Assembly (NCBI RefSeq): GCF_040954645.1
Contig: NC_092803.1
Location: forward strand, 9,487,230-9,551,229
From: Diabrotica undecimpunctata
Lineage: Eukaryota > Arthropoda > Insecta > Coleoptera > Chrysomelidae
Reading direction: 5' to 3'
DNA: 64,000 nt
The translations under genes and the position numbers were made by a program. The notes below the pieces were generated by a model. That model saw nothing but the letters and a program-made list of their open reading frames with translations, was not told where the DNA came from and did not search any database. Positions within the stretch are counted from its first letter, which is position 1; each line of letters starts with the position of its first letter. This document shows positions 23,958-33,981 of the stretch, in pieces.

Positions 23958-24701
23958 CACACGTGAGTAGATAAGGAAGCGGGGTCCTGAATCACTTTGG
24001 TAACCTGTCCATCAGGGTCTCCGATGCGAAGGTATCGATGCCATGATTTGACCTTGGGGGTGTACAAGAAGTACAAGAAGTGATCGACAATGACCAGAGG
24101 GTTGTAAGAACTGGTCGCTTATCGCTTGATCTCTTCTTCTTCTCTCCCGAAGAAGTGATCAACAATGACCAGAGGGTCGTAAGAACTAGTCGCTTATCTC
24201 TAGATCTCTTCTTCTCAGCCGAAGAATTGTCACCTACGTTACCTGTATGTTTTTACACTTGTCTCTTCTTTGTCTTACCTGTCCTGAAGAAGTAAAAGAA
24301 TCGGTCGACAATGACCAGAGGGGGTGTCTTTGAGTGGAACGGACCACCTTGTATGTCGAGTGCAAAACTCATCGCTTATCGCTTCATCTCCTCTTCTTTT
24401 CGTTAAATTTGTACAGGGTGATCGAAAAAATAAATTTTGTATTGAGACTTGGAAATATTTTAGGTGTTGTTGCGTCAAAATTTTTTTTGTGTACGATGCT
24501 TAGATATATCTGTATAGCCTGCCTAGCCTAGCCTGCCTAGTCTTTACTTTTGAAACTTGTAGGAAAAGGAAAAATAACTATGTATCACATAAATGCTTTA
24601 TTGTGTATATATATTTTAATGATATATATGTGGGTAGATGTAAATAAAACAATATTGGATTGATACTATAAATTTTATTTGTTTTGAAACAAGTTATTTA
24701 T
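23958..24701 (+). repeat. Polinton left terminal inverted repeat (744 bp)
   Basis: The outer end is CACACGTGAGTAGATAAGG. The inner limit is set where it stops matching the right copy, after AACAAGTTATTTAT. Inside are two tandem units of about 74 bp (about 24,078-24,225) built on ACAATGACCAGAGGG and CGCTTATC-CT-GATCTCTTC, plus a third partial unit from about 24,300. Further in are a GTACAGGGTGATCGA string and GCCTGCCTAGCCTAGCC repeats (about 24,515-24,540). Small open frames in it are identical in both terminal repeats and look incidental. Confidence 0.92.
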
Positions 24702-24947
24702 CTGATTAAAAATATACACTCTACTGTTATAATGTATATTTTTCTTAACCTGTCGATAATAGTCCCTCGTCACAGAATCCATGTAACTCGCTCTCACCAA
24801 GTTATCATGATGTGAAGAATGACCCCGTAATATTTGGGAATCGTACCGGTCCTTGTACCTGACCACTTCATTGGATACGATTCCATCCCTGATCTTCTGG
24901 AGGGATTCGCGGTTCTTTGGAATTACATGGTCTAAAGGCTGAAACAT
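24675..24947 (-). CDS. Small Polinton protein or exon, unknown function
   Basis: A 90-residue frame with ATG at 24,947-24,945. It begins MFQPLDHVIPKNRESL and is charged and hydrophilic, with a C-terminal Tyr/Asn-rich stretch. It has no recognisable domain. The bases around the start (TTTTTATGTTTCAG) also look like a 3' splice acceptor, so it could equally be an internal or last exon beginning at CCT TTA. No in-phase donor was found in the frame just upstream. Its last 27 bases fall inside the left terminal repeat. Confidence 0.4.
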   Translation of the reverse strand: MFQPLDHVIPKNRESLQKIRDGIVSNEVVRYKDRYDSQILRGHSSHHDNLVRASYMDSVTRDYYRQVKKNIHYNSRVYIFNQINNLFQNK

Positions 24948-25000
24948 AAAAATAATTAATTAAGAAATATTTGTTTTACAAATACTACTACCTTTGTGTG

Positions 25001-25354
25001 TTATGATTTAGGCATGGTTTCGAAACAATACAAGTCAGGTAATATGGCTCCATGCATCTCTAAAGAAGTTTGACAAAAACAAAAGAATTTTTTACAGTTT
25101 TCACACCATAACGTTCCATACATTTTGATGATAGAAGTAGTAGGTTGGGTGTATGGTATTATTTTTCTTCTTGTATTCGATTGTAATTTTATAAATCTTT
25201 TTTGGTCGGTAAAAACTTTTTCCCATGACAATTTACTTTTCTAAAGAAAAAAAACAGCTTTAATTACCGATATATTTTTTAAGTTATATGTGAAATAACT
25301 TACCACACCATAGAGGACCCATTTTAATTTGTAGATTAATCGGTTAAAGAAAAC
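25001..25354 (-). CDS. Candidate spliced small Polinton gene, two exons seen
   Basis: Exon B (25,240-25,001) is open for 79 codons and contains CENCKKFFCFCQ, a Cys-rich stretch that could bind metal. Its 5' edge is a good acceptor (TTTTTTTTCTTTAG). Upstream, exon A (25,354-25,304) is 51 bp, open and in phase, bounded by an acceptor (TTTTTGTACATCAG) and a donor (GTG followed by GTAAGT). Both junctions are phase 0. No initiating exon was identified, because the DNA polymerase gene begins just upstream. I see no known domain. It could instead be a decayed gene with chance splice sites. Confidence 0.4.
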
Positions 25355-25460
25355 CTGATGTACAAAAATAGAAAGATAATTTAAAAAACAAACTTTTATT
25401 TATTACCAAAATAATAAATAAAGAATAAGGAACTTTTTTACTATCAAACGTATTTAAGAA

Positions 25461-28400
25461 TTATTTATCATTGAAACCCCATGGTAAAGTGTCAGTGCTT
25501 AAAAAATTAACCATTCTTTTATCATCATATGGACTAAGTGCAACTTTTCTTTGAGTTATTGTATAGACGTCATGTTTTTTGGAGACAATAGAATTTTGGG
25601 AAACCTCTACAATTGTTTTTTTAAATAAACTTTTATAATAATCTTCATAAGTTAGTTCCTTTAAAGCTGATTTCTTAATTCCTTTTGCTTTTTTAATTTC
25701 CTGATCCTGATTTAAAGTTTTTATCGTGTACATTTTTGAGCGCAATCCTATAAAATGTGTCATAATTTGACCTTTGTTTTCATCTTTCATCAAGCCCAAT
25801 ACTTTTTTATTCCTTAAGGGAATGTTATAGACATTATTTTCAGTGTACTCTGATGTGTCAAACTTATGAATATCCTCTTTAATATGAGCATATATATCAT
25901 CAACAAAAAACTGATATATTAAACTATCTGTGTCCGTGTATAATAACTTGGCTTTATCTTGAAATTTTTTTTTAATATAATTATAATGGAAGTCATACAA
26001 AATTGTTTTCGAAATATCTAAAATACACATCCCAATGTAAATAGGTTTGTTAAAATTAATTTTCTGTTTTTGCATTTCAATTATTACCATATTTTCATCA
26101 AATATGGTACAACTATGAAAATTCGGTTGGGAAATGTAATAGTTAGCACCGTATGTACCACCCAGTTTGTTTACAATTTTTATATCCTTATATTTACGTA
26201 CATTCTCTATACTTTTGCCATACGGAGCGTTTATAAAAAGTTTGAATAAATTTTTTTCAAATTCATTTTTGCTCTCCTTTCTCAATTCAATGTTTAAGTC
26301 AATATATTTCTTTAACCAAGGTGATTGTTTAAATTTTAGGCATCGATGAATCTTAGCAAGCTTCAGTCCCAAGCTAATAACTTGTTTTAAATACATATAA
26401 TGAATAACATACTTCTTTTTATCATACAATGTCGTTAAGAGTTTTTTAATGGTAGAATTAGAAGTTGGTGGAGTTATGTGTTCTGGACACAATGGCAAAT
26501 CTTTGTGTGAATTAAAAAGTTCTTTTGGATACTCAAGGTCCACTTCCAGCATGTATCCGTATTCACTATCATTGGGACAATTTAATATATTGTAATTGTA
26601 AATATCATTTAAGGGTATCCATTCAAATCCTCCATAAGGAAGGAAATAACTCATAGCTGAACCATATAGATTGTTCACATCAAAGTACATTGTATAAGAG
26701 GTCTCTTTACCAGGATTATATTTATCACCCATGTACTTATTGTTCGCTTCTGCATATCTGTTACTACATTGTGACACTCCTCCTCGTTTTGCTTTTTCAA
26801 AGAACAAAACCATTTCGATATCTGTTAAAAGCTCTAATTCTACATTTGTTACTTTTAACATGGCATCAAATGCTAACCCTGGTAAAGTAAAATAATGCAA
26901 ACTATCTAAACCGTATGTTTTTAAACACATCAGTCTAAAGTTTTCAAAAATATCACTTAAAAGTAATACGTCAGTTTTTAAATATAATTCCGCGTACTCT
27001 TGCAAGTTTTTTATCTCAAACGTGTTCCAAACAGTGCATGCGTGTTGATAATCCTCATGAGTTATTCCTTCATTATTAATTTTACTAAAGAAACTATCAA
27101 TAGGTGGCAAGCAAGTATCTTGCAACTTTTCCCAATTATCGAGGTATTCATATGGGAAAACACCTTTTCGTTTAACTAAATTAAATTTAAAATCATCTTC
27201 AAAGTACCTTCTCGTTATTTGTTTTTGATCATCATCTAGATTACAGGAAAGTTTATCTAATGAATCAGACATAAATCGAAACGAATCTATAAACCTAAAA
27301 TTAATATTTGTATTTTGAATGTATTTGGTAAATGATATATACCTCTCTTTGTTTAGAGGAAGTAGTGATATATTACCTTTAACGTTATTATTAAGGCTTT
27401 TAATTAAAAAATGTGCGTCATAGCCAGAGAGATTATGAAATGCAATCGGAATTGTATGTGTATTTTGATAATTAGCATTACAAGATCTATGAGCAGCTCC
27501 TCGAAATTTTCCTGTAATATGACAATGATCTCTAACTTTATCCAATGGATCGACTATAGGTTTAGTGCAAATATGACAAACAAAACTCAAATTAAAATCA
27601 TGTCTTTCTTTATCAGTTAATGGACCTAACTTGTTGAATTTTTGCAATAAATTTTCTCTAGTTATTCTCTTTGCTATCTTTTCAAGTTCTCTTACAAACC
27701 ACACAAGACAGTCGTGACCGGTAAATGATTTATAGTATGATAAGGAATCATTATAAGAAGATTTAAAATAATAAGCTATACTAAAAGCTTCATGCTTTTG
27801 AGACAAATAAGTTTTTATATTAGGATCATTGTTATTGTCAATGCATTTTATAAGAATACTTTCTAGATCAGCATAAATAACAAAAGGAACAAGTTCTTTA
27901 TGTTTAAAATTTTTAAATTTCATAATATTATTCTTTTCTGTTGGTAAAACCATCTTAACTGAATTTGAATTAATACAGTCCTCTAAATGATTTTGTAAGA
28001 GTGCATCATTACTAAAATGATTAAAACATCTTTCACAAAACCATTTTTTGTTTCTAACATTTTTAACTTGTTGATTTACTAATCTTGAAAAATTTTTAAT
28101 ATAAGCAAAATGAAATAGATCTTTTCTACACAAAGGACCATCATCCTCATCACTACTATTATTATTTGTACTATTATCTTGAGAATGAATTAAAAGTAAA
28201 TTAATACGAGGAGAAAAACTAGTCTTACTTAATAGCAAAGGTAAAATTTCCTTTCCTGTTCCTTTTGTTGTAAAAACATTTATTGAAAGTTTATTTAAAT
28301 TTTCAAATTTAGGGATATCTTTTATGTCAATGGGAAAACTGATATTATGATACTTTAATATCTTACTAAAATGAGGATAAGATGAGGTTCGTGTAACATT

Positions 28401-29189
28401 GATTTTAGCAGGATGTAACGCTGCAACAATTGACCAGAGAAAACAATAAGGATCAGAATTTTTAATGTTAATTACACTCTTTGTATTGCTTATATATTTA
28501 GGTAATTTAACATAGGTGGAAATACCACTCAGTATTGGATTATACCTATTTATATTAACTTTTAAATGTAGAATCTGTGATAGTGCCCAACCACTATCTC
28601 TTTCTTGAAATTCCTCAAATTTTTTTAAAATCACATTAATACAATTAATTTTATACCAATCCTTGAGGTCTGTATTTTGGTCAATTGTTACATTTTTGGT
28701 TGAAAAATGTTTAATAGAGGTTTCACCATTTTGTGGTTTGATAAAAACACCATATAAAATCAAATTAACTTTTAAAAGACACGACAACAAACTTTTTCTA
28801 ATTTGAATTGAAAAACTCCTAAAAGCTTTTTCCAAAAATATTTTGGGTTCTTTATATTTTAAATTGACTATTAGCCCTGTTTTTATTCTACTATTAAAAC
28901 AAGATTCCACATCCTGCCACAATAAACACCTTTTAAGAGTTTTTCTAGCATTTAGTCTGTTCTTAAAGTTTTCAAGATATGTTTTAAGAATAGTTAAATT
29001 TGCTTCTATACAGTGAAAATTTTTAACACAAGAAACCCTATTCTTTAAACATTTATTCAAAATAAAAATTTGTTTTTTCAAATATCTTATTACGTTTCGT
29101 AAATCAGATTTTCTCTTAATTAATCTACTTACCGATTCCATCTTCTCTACAATCTGGTTGGAAAGTTCATCGACTACTTGCTGACTCAT
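25461..29189 (-). CDS. PolB: Protein-primed family B DNA polymerase
   Basis: This enzyme would replicate the linear element using a protein primer. Start ATG at 29,189 gives 1,242 residues. A longer open frame upstream has no ATG. Visible order: Lys-rich N-terminal region; [12 protein letters not shown] (about 255); a C2H2-like finger CERCFNHF (about 388); exonuclease motifs YADLES (Asp441/Glu443), GYDAHF (Asp591) and KTDVLLLSD (Asp740); polymerase motifs [11 protein letters not shown] (Asp837), FINAPYGKS (Asn987) and YTDTDSL (Asp1086). Between Exo I and II lies CHIC then [18 protein letters not shown], resembling the zinc-binding part of endonuclease VII. The C-terminus TLPWGFNDK fits the family. 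The catalytic residues are intact. Confidence 0.95.
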   Translation of the reverse strand: MSQQVVDELSNQIVEKMESVSRLIKRKSDLRNVIRYLKKQIFILNKCLKNRVSCVKNFHCIEANLTILKTYLENFKNRLNARKTLKRCLLWQDVESCFNSRIKTGLIVNLKYKEPKIFLEKAFRSFSIQIRKSLLSCLLKVNLILYGVFIKPQNGETSIKHFSTKNVTIDQNTDLKDWYKINCINVILKKFEEFQERDSGWALSQILHLKVNINRYNPILSGISTYVKLPKYISNTKSVINIKNSDPYCFLWSIVAALHPAKINVTRTSSYPHFSKILKYHNISFPIDIKDIPKFENLNKLSINVFTTKGTGKEILPLLLSKTSFSPRINLLLIHSQDNSTNNNSSDEDDGPLCRKDLFHFAYIKNFSRLVNQQVKNVRNKKWFCERCFNHFSNDALLQNHLEDCINSNSVKMVLPTEKNNIMKFKNFKHKELVPFVIYADLESILIKCIDNNNDPNIKTYLSQKHEAFSIAYYFKSSYNDSLSYYKSFTGHDCLVWFVRELEKIAKRITRENLLQKFNKLGPLTDKERHDFNLSFVCHICTKPIVDPLDKVRDHCHITGKFRGAAHRSCNANYQNTHTIPIAFHNLSGYDAHFLIKSLNNNVKGNISLLPLNKERYISFTKYIQNTNINFRFIDSFRFMSDSLDKLSCNLDDDQKQITRRYFEDDFKFNLVKRKGVFPYEYLDNWEKLQDTCLPPIDSFFSKINNEGITHEDYQHACTVWNTFEIKNLQEYAELYLKTDVLLLSDIFENFRLMCLKTYGLDSLHYFTLPGLAFDAMLKVTNVELELLTDIEMVLFFEKAKRGGVSQCSNRYAEANNKYMGDKYNPGKETSYTMYFDVNNLYGSAMSYFLPYGGFEWIPLNDIYNYNILNCPNDSEYGYMLEVDLEYPKELFNSHKDLPLCPEHITPPTSNSTIKKLLTTLYDKKKYVIHYMYLKQVISLGLKLAKIHRCLKFKQSPWLKKYIDLNIELRKESKNEFEKNLFKLFINAPYGKSIENVRKYKDIKIVNKLGGTYGANYYISQPNFHSCTIFDENMVIIEMQKQKINFNKPIYIGMCILDISKTILYDFHYNYIKKKFQDKAKLLYTDTDSLIYQFFVDDIYAHIKEDIHKFDTSEYTENNVYNIPLRNKKVLGLMKDENKGQIMTHFIGLRSKMYTIKTLNQDQEIKKAKGIKKSALKELTYEDYYKSLFKKTIVEVSQNSIVSKKHDVYTITQRKVALSPYDDKRMVNFLSTDTLPWGFNDK

Positions 29190-29811
29190 TTTTTTTTTCA
29201 CTAGTAACTGGTTCAACTTAACTTGGTAACTTTCGAATGCACAAACCAAATATTAGGATGCTCTCCAATTTATACTTATCCAGTAAAAAAAAAATCAATT
29301 GACGTATTTCTGTAACTTGTTATTCAACGTGATTATATTTTAGGATCAAAAAGTTTAAATTTATCAATAATTCTGCAAACTAGTTGTTATTAAACGTGAT
29401 TGTATTTTTAGAGGTCAGAAAGATCAAATCTGATGCAGATAAGTTGTTATTCAATGTGACTGCATTTTTATGGGTCAAAAGATTAAATCTGACGCAAATA
29501 AGATGTTGTTCAACGTGACTGCATTTTTATGGGTCAAAAGGGTTAACTCTGATGTAAATAAGTTATTTGCAATGTATTAAAATTACAAAGTCAGGCAGAT
29601 AAGCACATTTTATTTAGATAATGATAAATTAATTTTGGAATAATAAACGTTTTAATGATAAACATGTTTTGTACTATTTTCTGCATTGCAATAAAGATCA
29701 AATAGGTCAGTCAATTACGTTAATATATATTTTTTTATTCTTACTATTTAAATTCGGTTAATTTTAAATTGATCTATCAGTTAGTCAGTGAACAGTCAGT
29801 GAACTATCGAA

Positions 29812-30582
29812 ATGGCCAATGTACCATGCCAGTTGGTTATTGTATCTGAGGATCCAATTAACCTACCAATAAAGGACGCCTTTGTAATTGTGAAGCAGTT
29901 ATTTATGTAAGTATTTTACTTATTTTTGGTTGTTTTTCCATTTTCCTTTTTTGATTTGTTCTACATGATTTTATTTCGCTCTTACTGGTTTATTTTTTTT
30001 TATTATAAATATTTCATGGGATTATTATAAGTTTTTCGAATCGGTCTTTTTTTATTTTGTTTTCTTTGTTTGATTCATGCTGCTGTTGGTTCATTATATT
30101 TTTTCTATTAAAGGTATGGCGTAAAGGACGTTTCCCTTAAGGGAGACAGAATATTTGTCCATCTTACATACTCGCCGAATAACAAAACATTAAAAAAAAA
30201 ATTTGGATACCTTCCATTAAGATACATGAGAGTTAAAGTGGAAAATGATAAAGAGTTCCAGGTGCTGGAAAACATATGTAAGAAATACCGTTTTAACCTC
30301 CTAGATGATGAGGTGGAGGAGTTTGAAAAGTACCAACAACAAAGACAGTTGGTGGGGACAAAAAGGCCATATCTTCCTCCCCCTCCCCCTCATTTTGGCC
30401 ACTCGTCTAAGTATTCAAATCCAACTTCTCCACCTGCCACATCAAATGACGACGACGACGACGATCCTCAGCCATCCCCAACAAAAAAAAGAAAGGTGAC
30501 GACGAAGACGACAACGACTCAAAACCAAGACATAGTGGATCTGGAAGAGCTGAACATGGAAGATTTTCTTAGTCAGAAATAG
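29812..30582 (+). CDS. Spliced plus-strand Polinton protein with SV40-like nuclear signal
   Basis: The only plus-strand gene. Exon 1 is 29,812-29,906 (ATG in GAAATGGCCAAT). The intron is 29,907-30,113 (GTAAGT to TATTAAAG). Exon 2 is 30,114-30,582. Together they make 187 residues. The first ~100 residues form a compact mixed region. Then come a Pro-rich segment (LPPPPPHF), an acidic Asp run, the nuclear localisation signal PTKKRKV, and a short acidic tail DIVDLEELNMEDFL that resembles a SUMO-interacting motif. A further GTAAGT...TTTGTTTCAG intron may follow the stop (about 30,587-30,643), just before AATAAA at 30,656. Function is unknown. Opposite orientation to its neighbours suggests early or regulatory expression. 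Confidence 0.8.
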
Positions 30583-30748
30583 AAAAGTAAGTGATTTATT
30601 TTTGTGTTTCGATATAATTCTAAATTTTACTATTTTTGTTTCAGATGCTTTAGGGAAATAAAAGTATGTACATAATTATATCTTATTATTTTATTAAATA
30701 AACTAATTTTCTAATTATTATCTCTGTATTTTATTTCATTTACACCTT

Positions 30749-31438
30749 TTACTTGATTAAAAAATATTGATCAATCTTTTTGCGATATCGACCATTATTT
30801 ATGTCGCTATCTTTGAAAATGGATAAGAATCCATAATTCTCTTTCCAGCATATTGAACATATTTTTTTTAAATCTTCAAAAGTCATATCTGTTCCGACGT
30901 GGTCATTGTAAATGTGTTTTAGGTTTAAATCGTCTTGTTTGAATACAATTAAAATATTTGCATTGTCTCTTATAAGGTGTTTAGGTATTTTTGCATAACT
31001 CTGACTCAAATAAAATGGATCCACCTGAGAATGACGAGACATGCTAAAGTATTCTCGAATAACATCTTGGTTGTCACAAGCAACATCATCAAAGATAAAA
31101 ATTGAATTGGGCTTCGCTTCAGATGGGTGCATTATATCCGTACTTCCACTGTAAGTATAATATCCTATTCCTTTAATTGGTTCTAGCAAAGTTTCTAAAT
31201 ATTTGTACTTTGGTTGCATTAATGATTTTGAGTAAATATACACATTTTCAAATTTTAATCCATTAGCATGTTCCAATAGACTTATCATCACATTGGTCTT
31301 ACCACAATTTGAAGGGCCAACTATAATACATCGAATAGTTGAAGGGAACAAAACTCCATGCTTTTTAAACTTATTCTCAATTGGTTCCAATAAATTATTC
31401 TCCACATCAAGCGTAGTCTTTTGTTTTACAAGCTTCAT
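30749..31438 (-). CDS. ATP: FtsK/HerA-like DNA packaging ATPase
   Basis: Predicted to pump element DNA into capsids. ATG at 31,438-31,436 gives 229 residues. The frame is open further upstream, but that part overlaps the next gene and is not needed. Walker A GPSNCGKTNV lies at about 41-50, and Walker B SIFIFDDVACDNQ places the Asp pair at about 117-118. The GPSN-GKTN form and the overall size match the A32-type ATPases of Polintons, virophages and large DNA viruses. It lies 79 bp downstream of the 165-residue gene on the same strand. All key residues are present. Confidence 0.9.
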   Translation of the reverse strand: MKLVKQKTTLDVENNLLEPIENKFKKHGVLFPSTIRCIIVGPSNCGKTNVMISLLEHANGLKFENVYIYSKSLMQPKYKYLETLLEPIKGIGYYTYSGSTDIMHPSEAKPNSIFIFDDVACDNQDVIREYFSMSRHSQVDPFYLSQSYAKIPKHLIRDNANILIVFKQDDLNLKHIYNDHVGTDMTFEDLKKICSICWKENYGFLSIFKDSDINNGRYRKKIDQYFLIK

Positions 31439-31517
31439 GTCTGGTATCAATTTGAAAATAAATGTCTTGTGTGTATCTATTAATAAAAGACTATTTTTAA
31501 TTTTTATTTTTTTATTG

Positions 31518-32015
31518 TCAACACTTTCTACAATATTTATACCAATAATGAATATTAAATACATTGTTTAGAGCACATTGTAAATTTTCATTGTTATGTT
31601 GAAAACATGGATGTGATTTAAAAATATGATTCATAGTCTCATCGGAAAGTATATTAGGTTCATCTTGTACACAATCAATGCGATTTTCCATGAATTTTTC
31701 CAAATATTTTTTTGTTTCATGATTTCTTACCAATATTGTTTCGTCTAATACGTTGTCGTGTAAAAATTTTGAAATTTCTTCATATTTTAGATGAGTATCA
31801 CAAAAATGCCAAGATTGCCAATTTAAACCATGGTTTTGAACACATTGTTGTTCGATACATTTTATATATGACTTATTTATCATTGCTTCTGTTACTGGTA
31901 AAACAACCATTCGGTGTATAATGTTTTCTGTAGTAGGATCTAAAATAGCAATTTCCCTACAAAGAAATACATCTTCCCCAGGAAAAGAGAAACCTTGGAT
32001 ATCCACAATGAACAT
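31518..32015 (-). CDS. Conserved Polinton-associated protein, possible exonuclease-like fold
   Basis: ATG at 32,015-32,013 gives 165 residues beginning MFIVDIQGFSFPGEDVF. The frame is open upstream, but without ATG. The opening VDIQGF followed by LCREIAIL recalls the first strand motif of DnaQ-type exonucleases, with Gln where Glu is expected. ILVRNHETKKYLEKFM and a C-terminal CFQHNNENLQCALNNVFNI (Cys/His arrangement) follow. I recall similar uncharacterised insect proteins but cannot name the family with confidence. It lies where some Polintons carry the protease, yet lacks the His/Asp/Cys pattern of adenain that I would look for. Confidence 0.55.
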   Translation of the reverse strand: MFIVDIQGFSFPGEDVFLCREIAILDPTTENIIHRMVVLPVTEAMINKSYIKCIEQQCVQNHGLNWQSWHFCDTHLKYEEISKFLHDNVLDETILVRNHETKKYLEKFMENRIDCVQDEPNILSDETMNHIFKSHPCFQHNNENLQCALNNVFNIHYWYKYCRKC

Positions 32016-32099
32016 GTTTTCACTCTCTCGATATTCTCTAACAACAAACAAAATCTTGCAAGTGGAACGTCTTTTACATATTTTTCTATCCCCTCTTTA

Positions 32100-33023
32100 T
32101 TATATTGCGTCACTTTTATCTATCCATGAGTTGTGAGAACTATCAAAACCTAACCACTTGACAAAAATTTTATTTTTCTTTCTCTTTAATACCTTTTCAA
32201 CTAAATAACTGTCTTTATGTTTAACTTTTTGTAACTGGTCCTTATAAAATCCCCCAAGAATTTCTTCACCTTTATAGTCTTTTAAATAATATGTAATAGG
32301 GTTTCCCAGTTTTATTTTATAAACAGTGAAAATTTCATTAGACCAATTTGGATTGTATTTTTTGTCAAAAACTCCTCGATGTTTTGAAATGCGTACATGA
32401 TCACCAATATGAAATTTTTGACTTTCCAAATCGACAATTTTAATGTGATTGTATACGGTGTTTAACAATAGTTTTTCATGCTTCTTCTTAACATCCACTG
32501 GTTTCATTCCTATTGTTCTGTGAACTTTATTGTTGTATTCATTAACAACTTGTTGTAAAATATTAATCCATTTGTAGGTACCGTTGAAACTAAACTGTTT
32601 CCAAATCATTGATTTAATCGTGCGAATAACTCGCTCAGCAATCGCAGCCTTTTTCTCACTGTATACATTGTAATGATTAATATTATATTTTTTCATCAAT
32701 TTTTTCATATGTGGATTAAAAAATTCAGTTCCCATATCTGTTTGAAGATTATTTGGTTTTTGCTGTTTAAACACATACTCCATACATTTGGCTACTTCAA
32801 CACCTGATTTATTTTTTAGTGGTAAAGCCCATAAAAATTTTGAAAAACAATTTATTACAACCAAAATATATTTGAAATTTCTGTTTGTATTTGAATATTT
32901 TTGCATATCAATCAAGTCGGCTTGGAACAAATCATTAAGAGATTTTATAATAATTCTTCGTCTTTTAAAGTTAATTCTTGCAGGTTTGTGTAACTCATTA
33001 ACGATATCTCTTTTAACATACAT
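32100..33023 (-). CDS. INT: Retroviral-type integrase with chromodomain
   Basis: It would insert the linear element into chromosomal DNA. ATG at 33,023 gives 307 residues, complete. The DDE core is clear: QADLIDM (Asp36), LQTDMGTEF (Asp96) and AAIAERVIRTIK (Glu130), with 33 residues between the last two. An SH3-like segment (FHIGDHVRIS to FTVYKI) follows. The C-terminal chromodomain (DSYLVEKVLKRK to VKWLGFDSSHNSWID, about 267-307) could steer insertion to particular chromatin. No N-terminal HHCC finger is visible, which is usual for several Polinton integrases. The gene precedes the 165-residue protein gene with an 84-bp gap. Confidence 0.95.
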   Translation of the reverse strand: MYVKRDIVNELHKPARINFKRRRIIIKSLNDLFQADLIDMQKYSNTNRNFKYILVVINCFSKFLWALPLKNKSGVEVAKCMEYVFKQQKPNNLQTDMGTEFFNPHMKKLMKKYNINHYNVYSEKKAAIAERVIRTIKSMIWKQFSFNGTYKWINILQQVVNEYNNKVHRTIGMKPVDVKKKHEKLLLNTVYNHIKIVDLESQKFHIGDHVRISKHRGVFDKKYNPNWSNEIFTVYKIKLGNPITYYLKDYKGEEILGGFYKDQLQKVKHKDSYLVEKVLKRKKNKIFVKWLGFDSSHNSWIDKSDAI

Positions 33024-33028
33024 GATAT

Positions 33029-33952
33029 TTATTCTATAATGTTTGCCTCTTTTAGTTCTTCAATAATTGAATTTATTTCATTTGTATGTCCTGTATGGCC
33101 AGCTAGCTGTGAAGATAGTAATAAACGTAATCGCTCTACAAGTTCATTTGGATCATCCCAGTGGACGTAATCGATTTTATTGTTGTTTACTTTCATAACC
33201 AATCCTTTACCTTCTGTTATTGGTGCAATTATTTTTTTATATTTTTCTAATCTACTACCATCTATCTGTTTACTTGATCTGTAATGCCTTCTGTGAGCAT
33301 TCGTCGCTACAACTATCTTTTTATAGTTATTCTCATCTTCATCTGTAAAACTAGCTGGATATTTCTTAAACAAAAGCTCATATAAACCTGGTGTTCCTCT
33401 GTACCTTTTCTTTTTTAAAAGAATATCAGCACCATCTAAATCTATTTCAGAATTCCCAATCAGTAGCTTTTCAGATGTTTCATCAAATCGAATTCCATAT
33501 TTATGATCAAATTCTTTGTTTAGAACATCAGCGTGCATATTTGTAATATATTTCCTAGGCAATGGATCATATTGATCCCAGTAGTCTACACGCGCCTGGT
33601 TAGCAATATCTTCAAATCGATTTTCAGAGTGTTTATCATTTTTAATCTGTTCTTTTATATCATCCACTTCAATGTTGTCCAATATCGATTGTTTGATTTC
33701 ACTTGTTTCAAAGTCAGTAGTTTCATTATCGTCATCATCGTTTTTAATGTACCTTAAAGGTTCATCGTTTTTTGTTTCATTTTCTGGACTGGAATTTTGT
33801 GAACTATTTAACTTGTTCTCGATATTTTTCAAGTGTTTTGTAATTGGATTAAATAAATCTTCTTGGATTATTTGTCCTTGTTTTAATTGTCTTAATTTAC
33901 TTTGGATGTTTCTACGTTTAGTTATAAGTTGTCTTTTCAAATCTTTATTCAT
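33029..33952 (-). CDS. Conserved 307-aa Polinton protein, unknown function
   Basis: ATG at 33,952; 307 residues. The N-terminal ~60 residues are charged and probably coiled-coil (KRRNIQSKLRQLKQG). An acidic middle tract (DDDDNETTD) follows, then a conserved-looking C-terminal domain with RGTPGLYELLFKKYPASFT and YVHWDDPNELVERLRLLLSS. The last pattern recurs in uncharacterised insect and Polinton-linked proteins, from memory. A structural role such as a minor virion protein is possible but unproven. It ends only 5 bp before the integrase ATG. Its 5' side abuts the minisatellite, so the promoter may lie in or beyond that repeat. Confidence 0.8.
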   Translation of the reverse strand: MNKDLKRQLITKRRNIQSKLRQLKQGQIIQEDLFNPITKHLKNIENKLNSSQNSSPENETKNDEPLRYIKNDDDDNETTDFETSEIKQSILDNIEVDDIKEQIKNDKHSENRFEDIANQARVDYWDQYDPLPRKYITNMHADVLNKEFDHKYGIRFDETSEKLLIGNSEIDLDGADILLKKKRYRGTPGLYELLFKKYPASFTDEDENNYKKIVVATNAHRRHYRSSKQIDGSRLEKYKKIIAPITEGKGLVMKVNNNKIDYVHWDDPNELVERLRLLLSSQLAGHTGHTNEINSIIEELKEANIIE

Positions 33953-33981
33953 CGTAAAATGTAGGTATTCGCTTAACTTCT

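Noticed and set aside
24080..24531. Small frames in the left Polinton terminal repeat, duplicated at 39,495-39,946
   Set aside because: They exist in both repeats because the repeats match. They overlap each other on both strands, contain the tandem module as repeated peptide, and show no domain.
31438..31564. Upstream extension of the ATPase frame (42 extra codons)
   Set aside because: It overlaps the preceding gene. The internal ATG at 31,438 gives the normal family length with Walker A at about residue 41.
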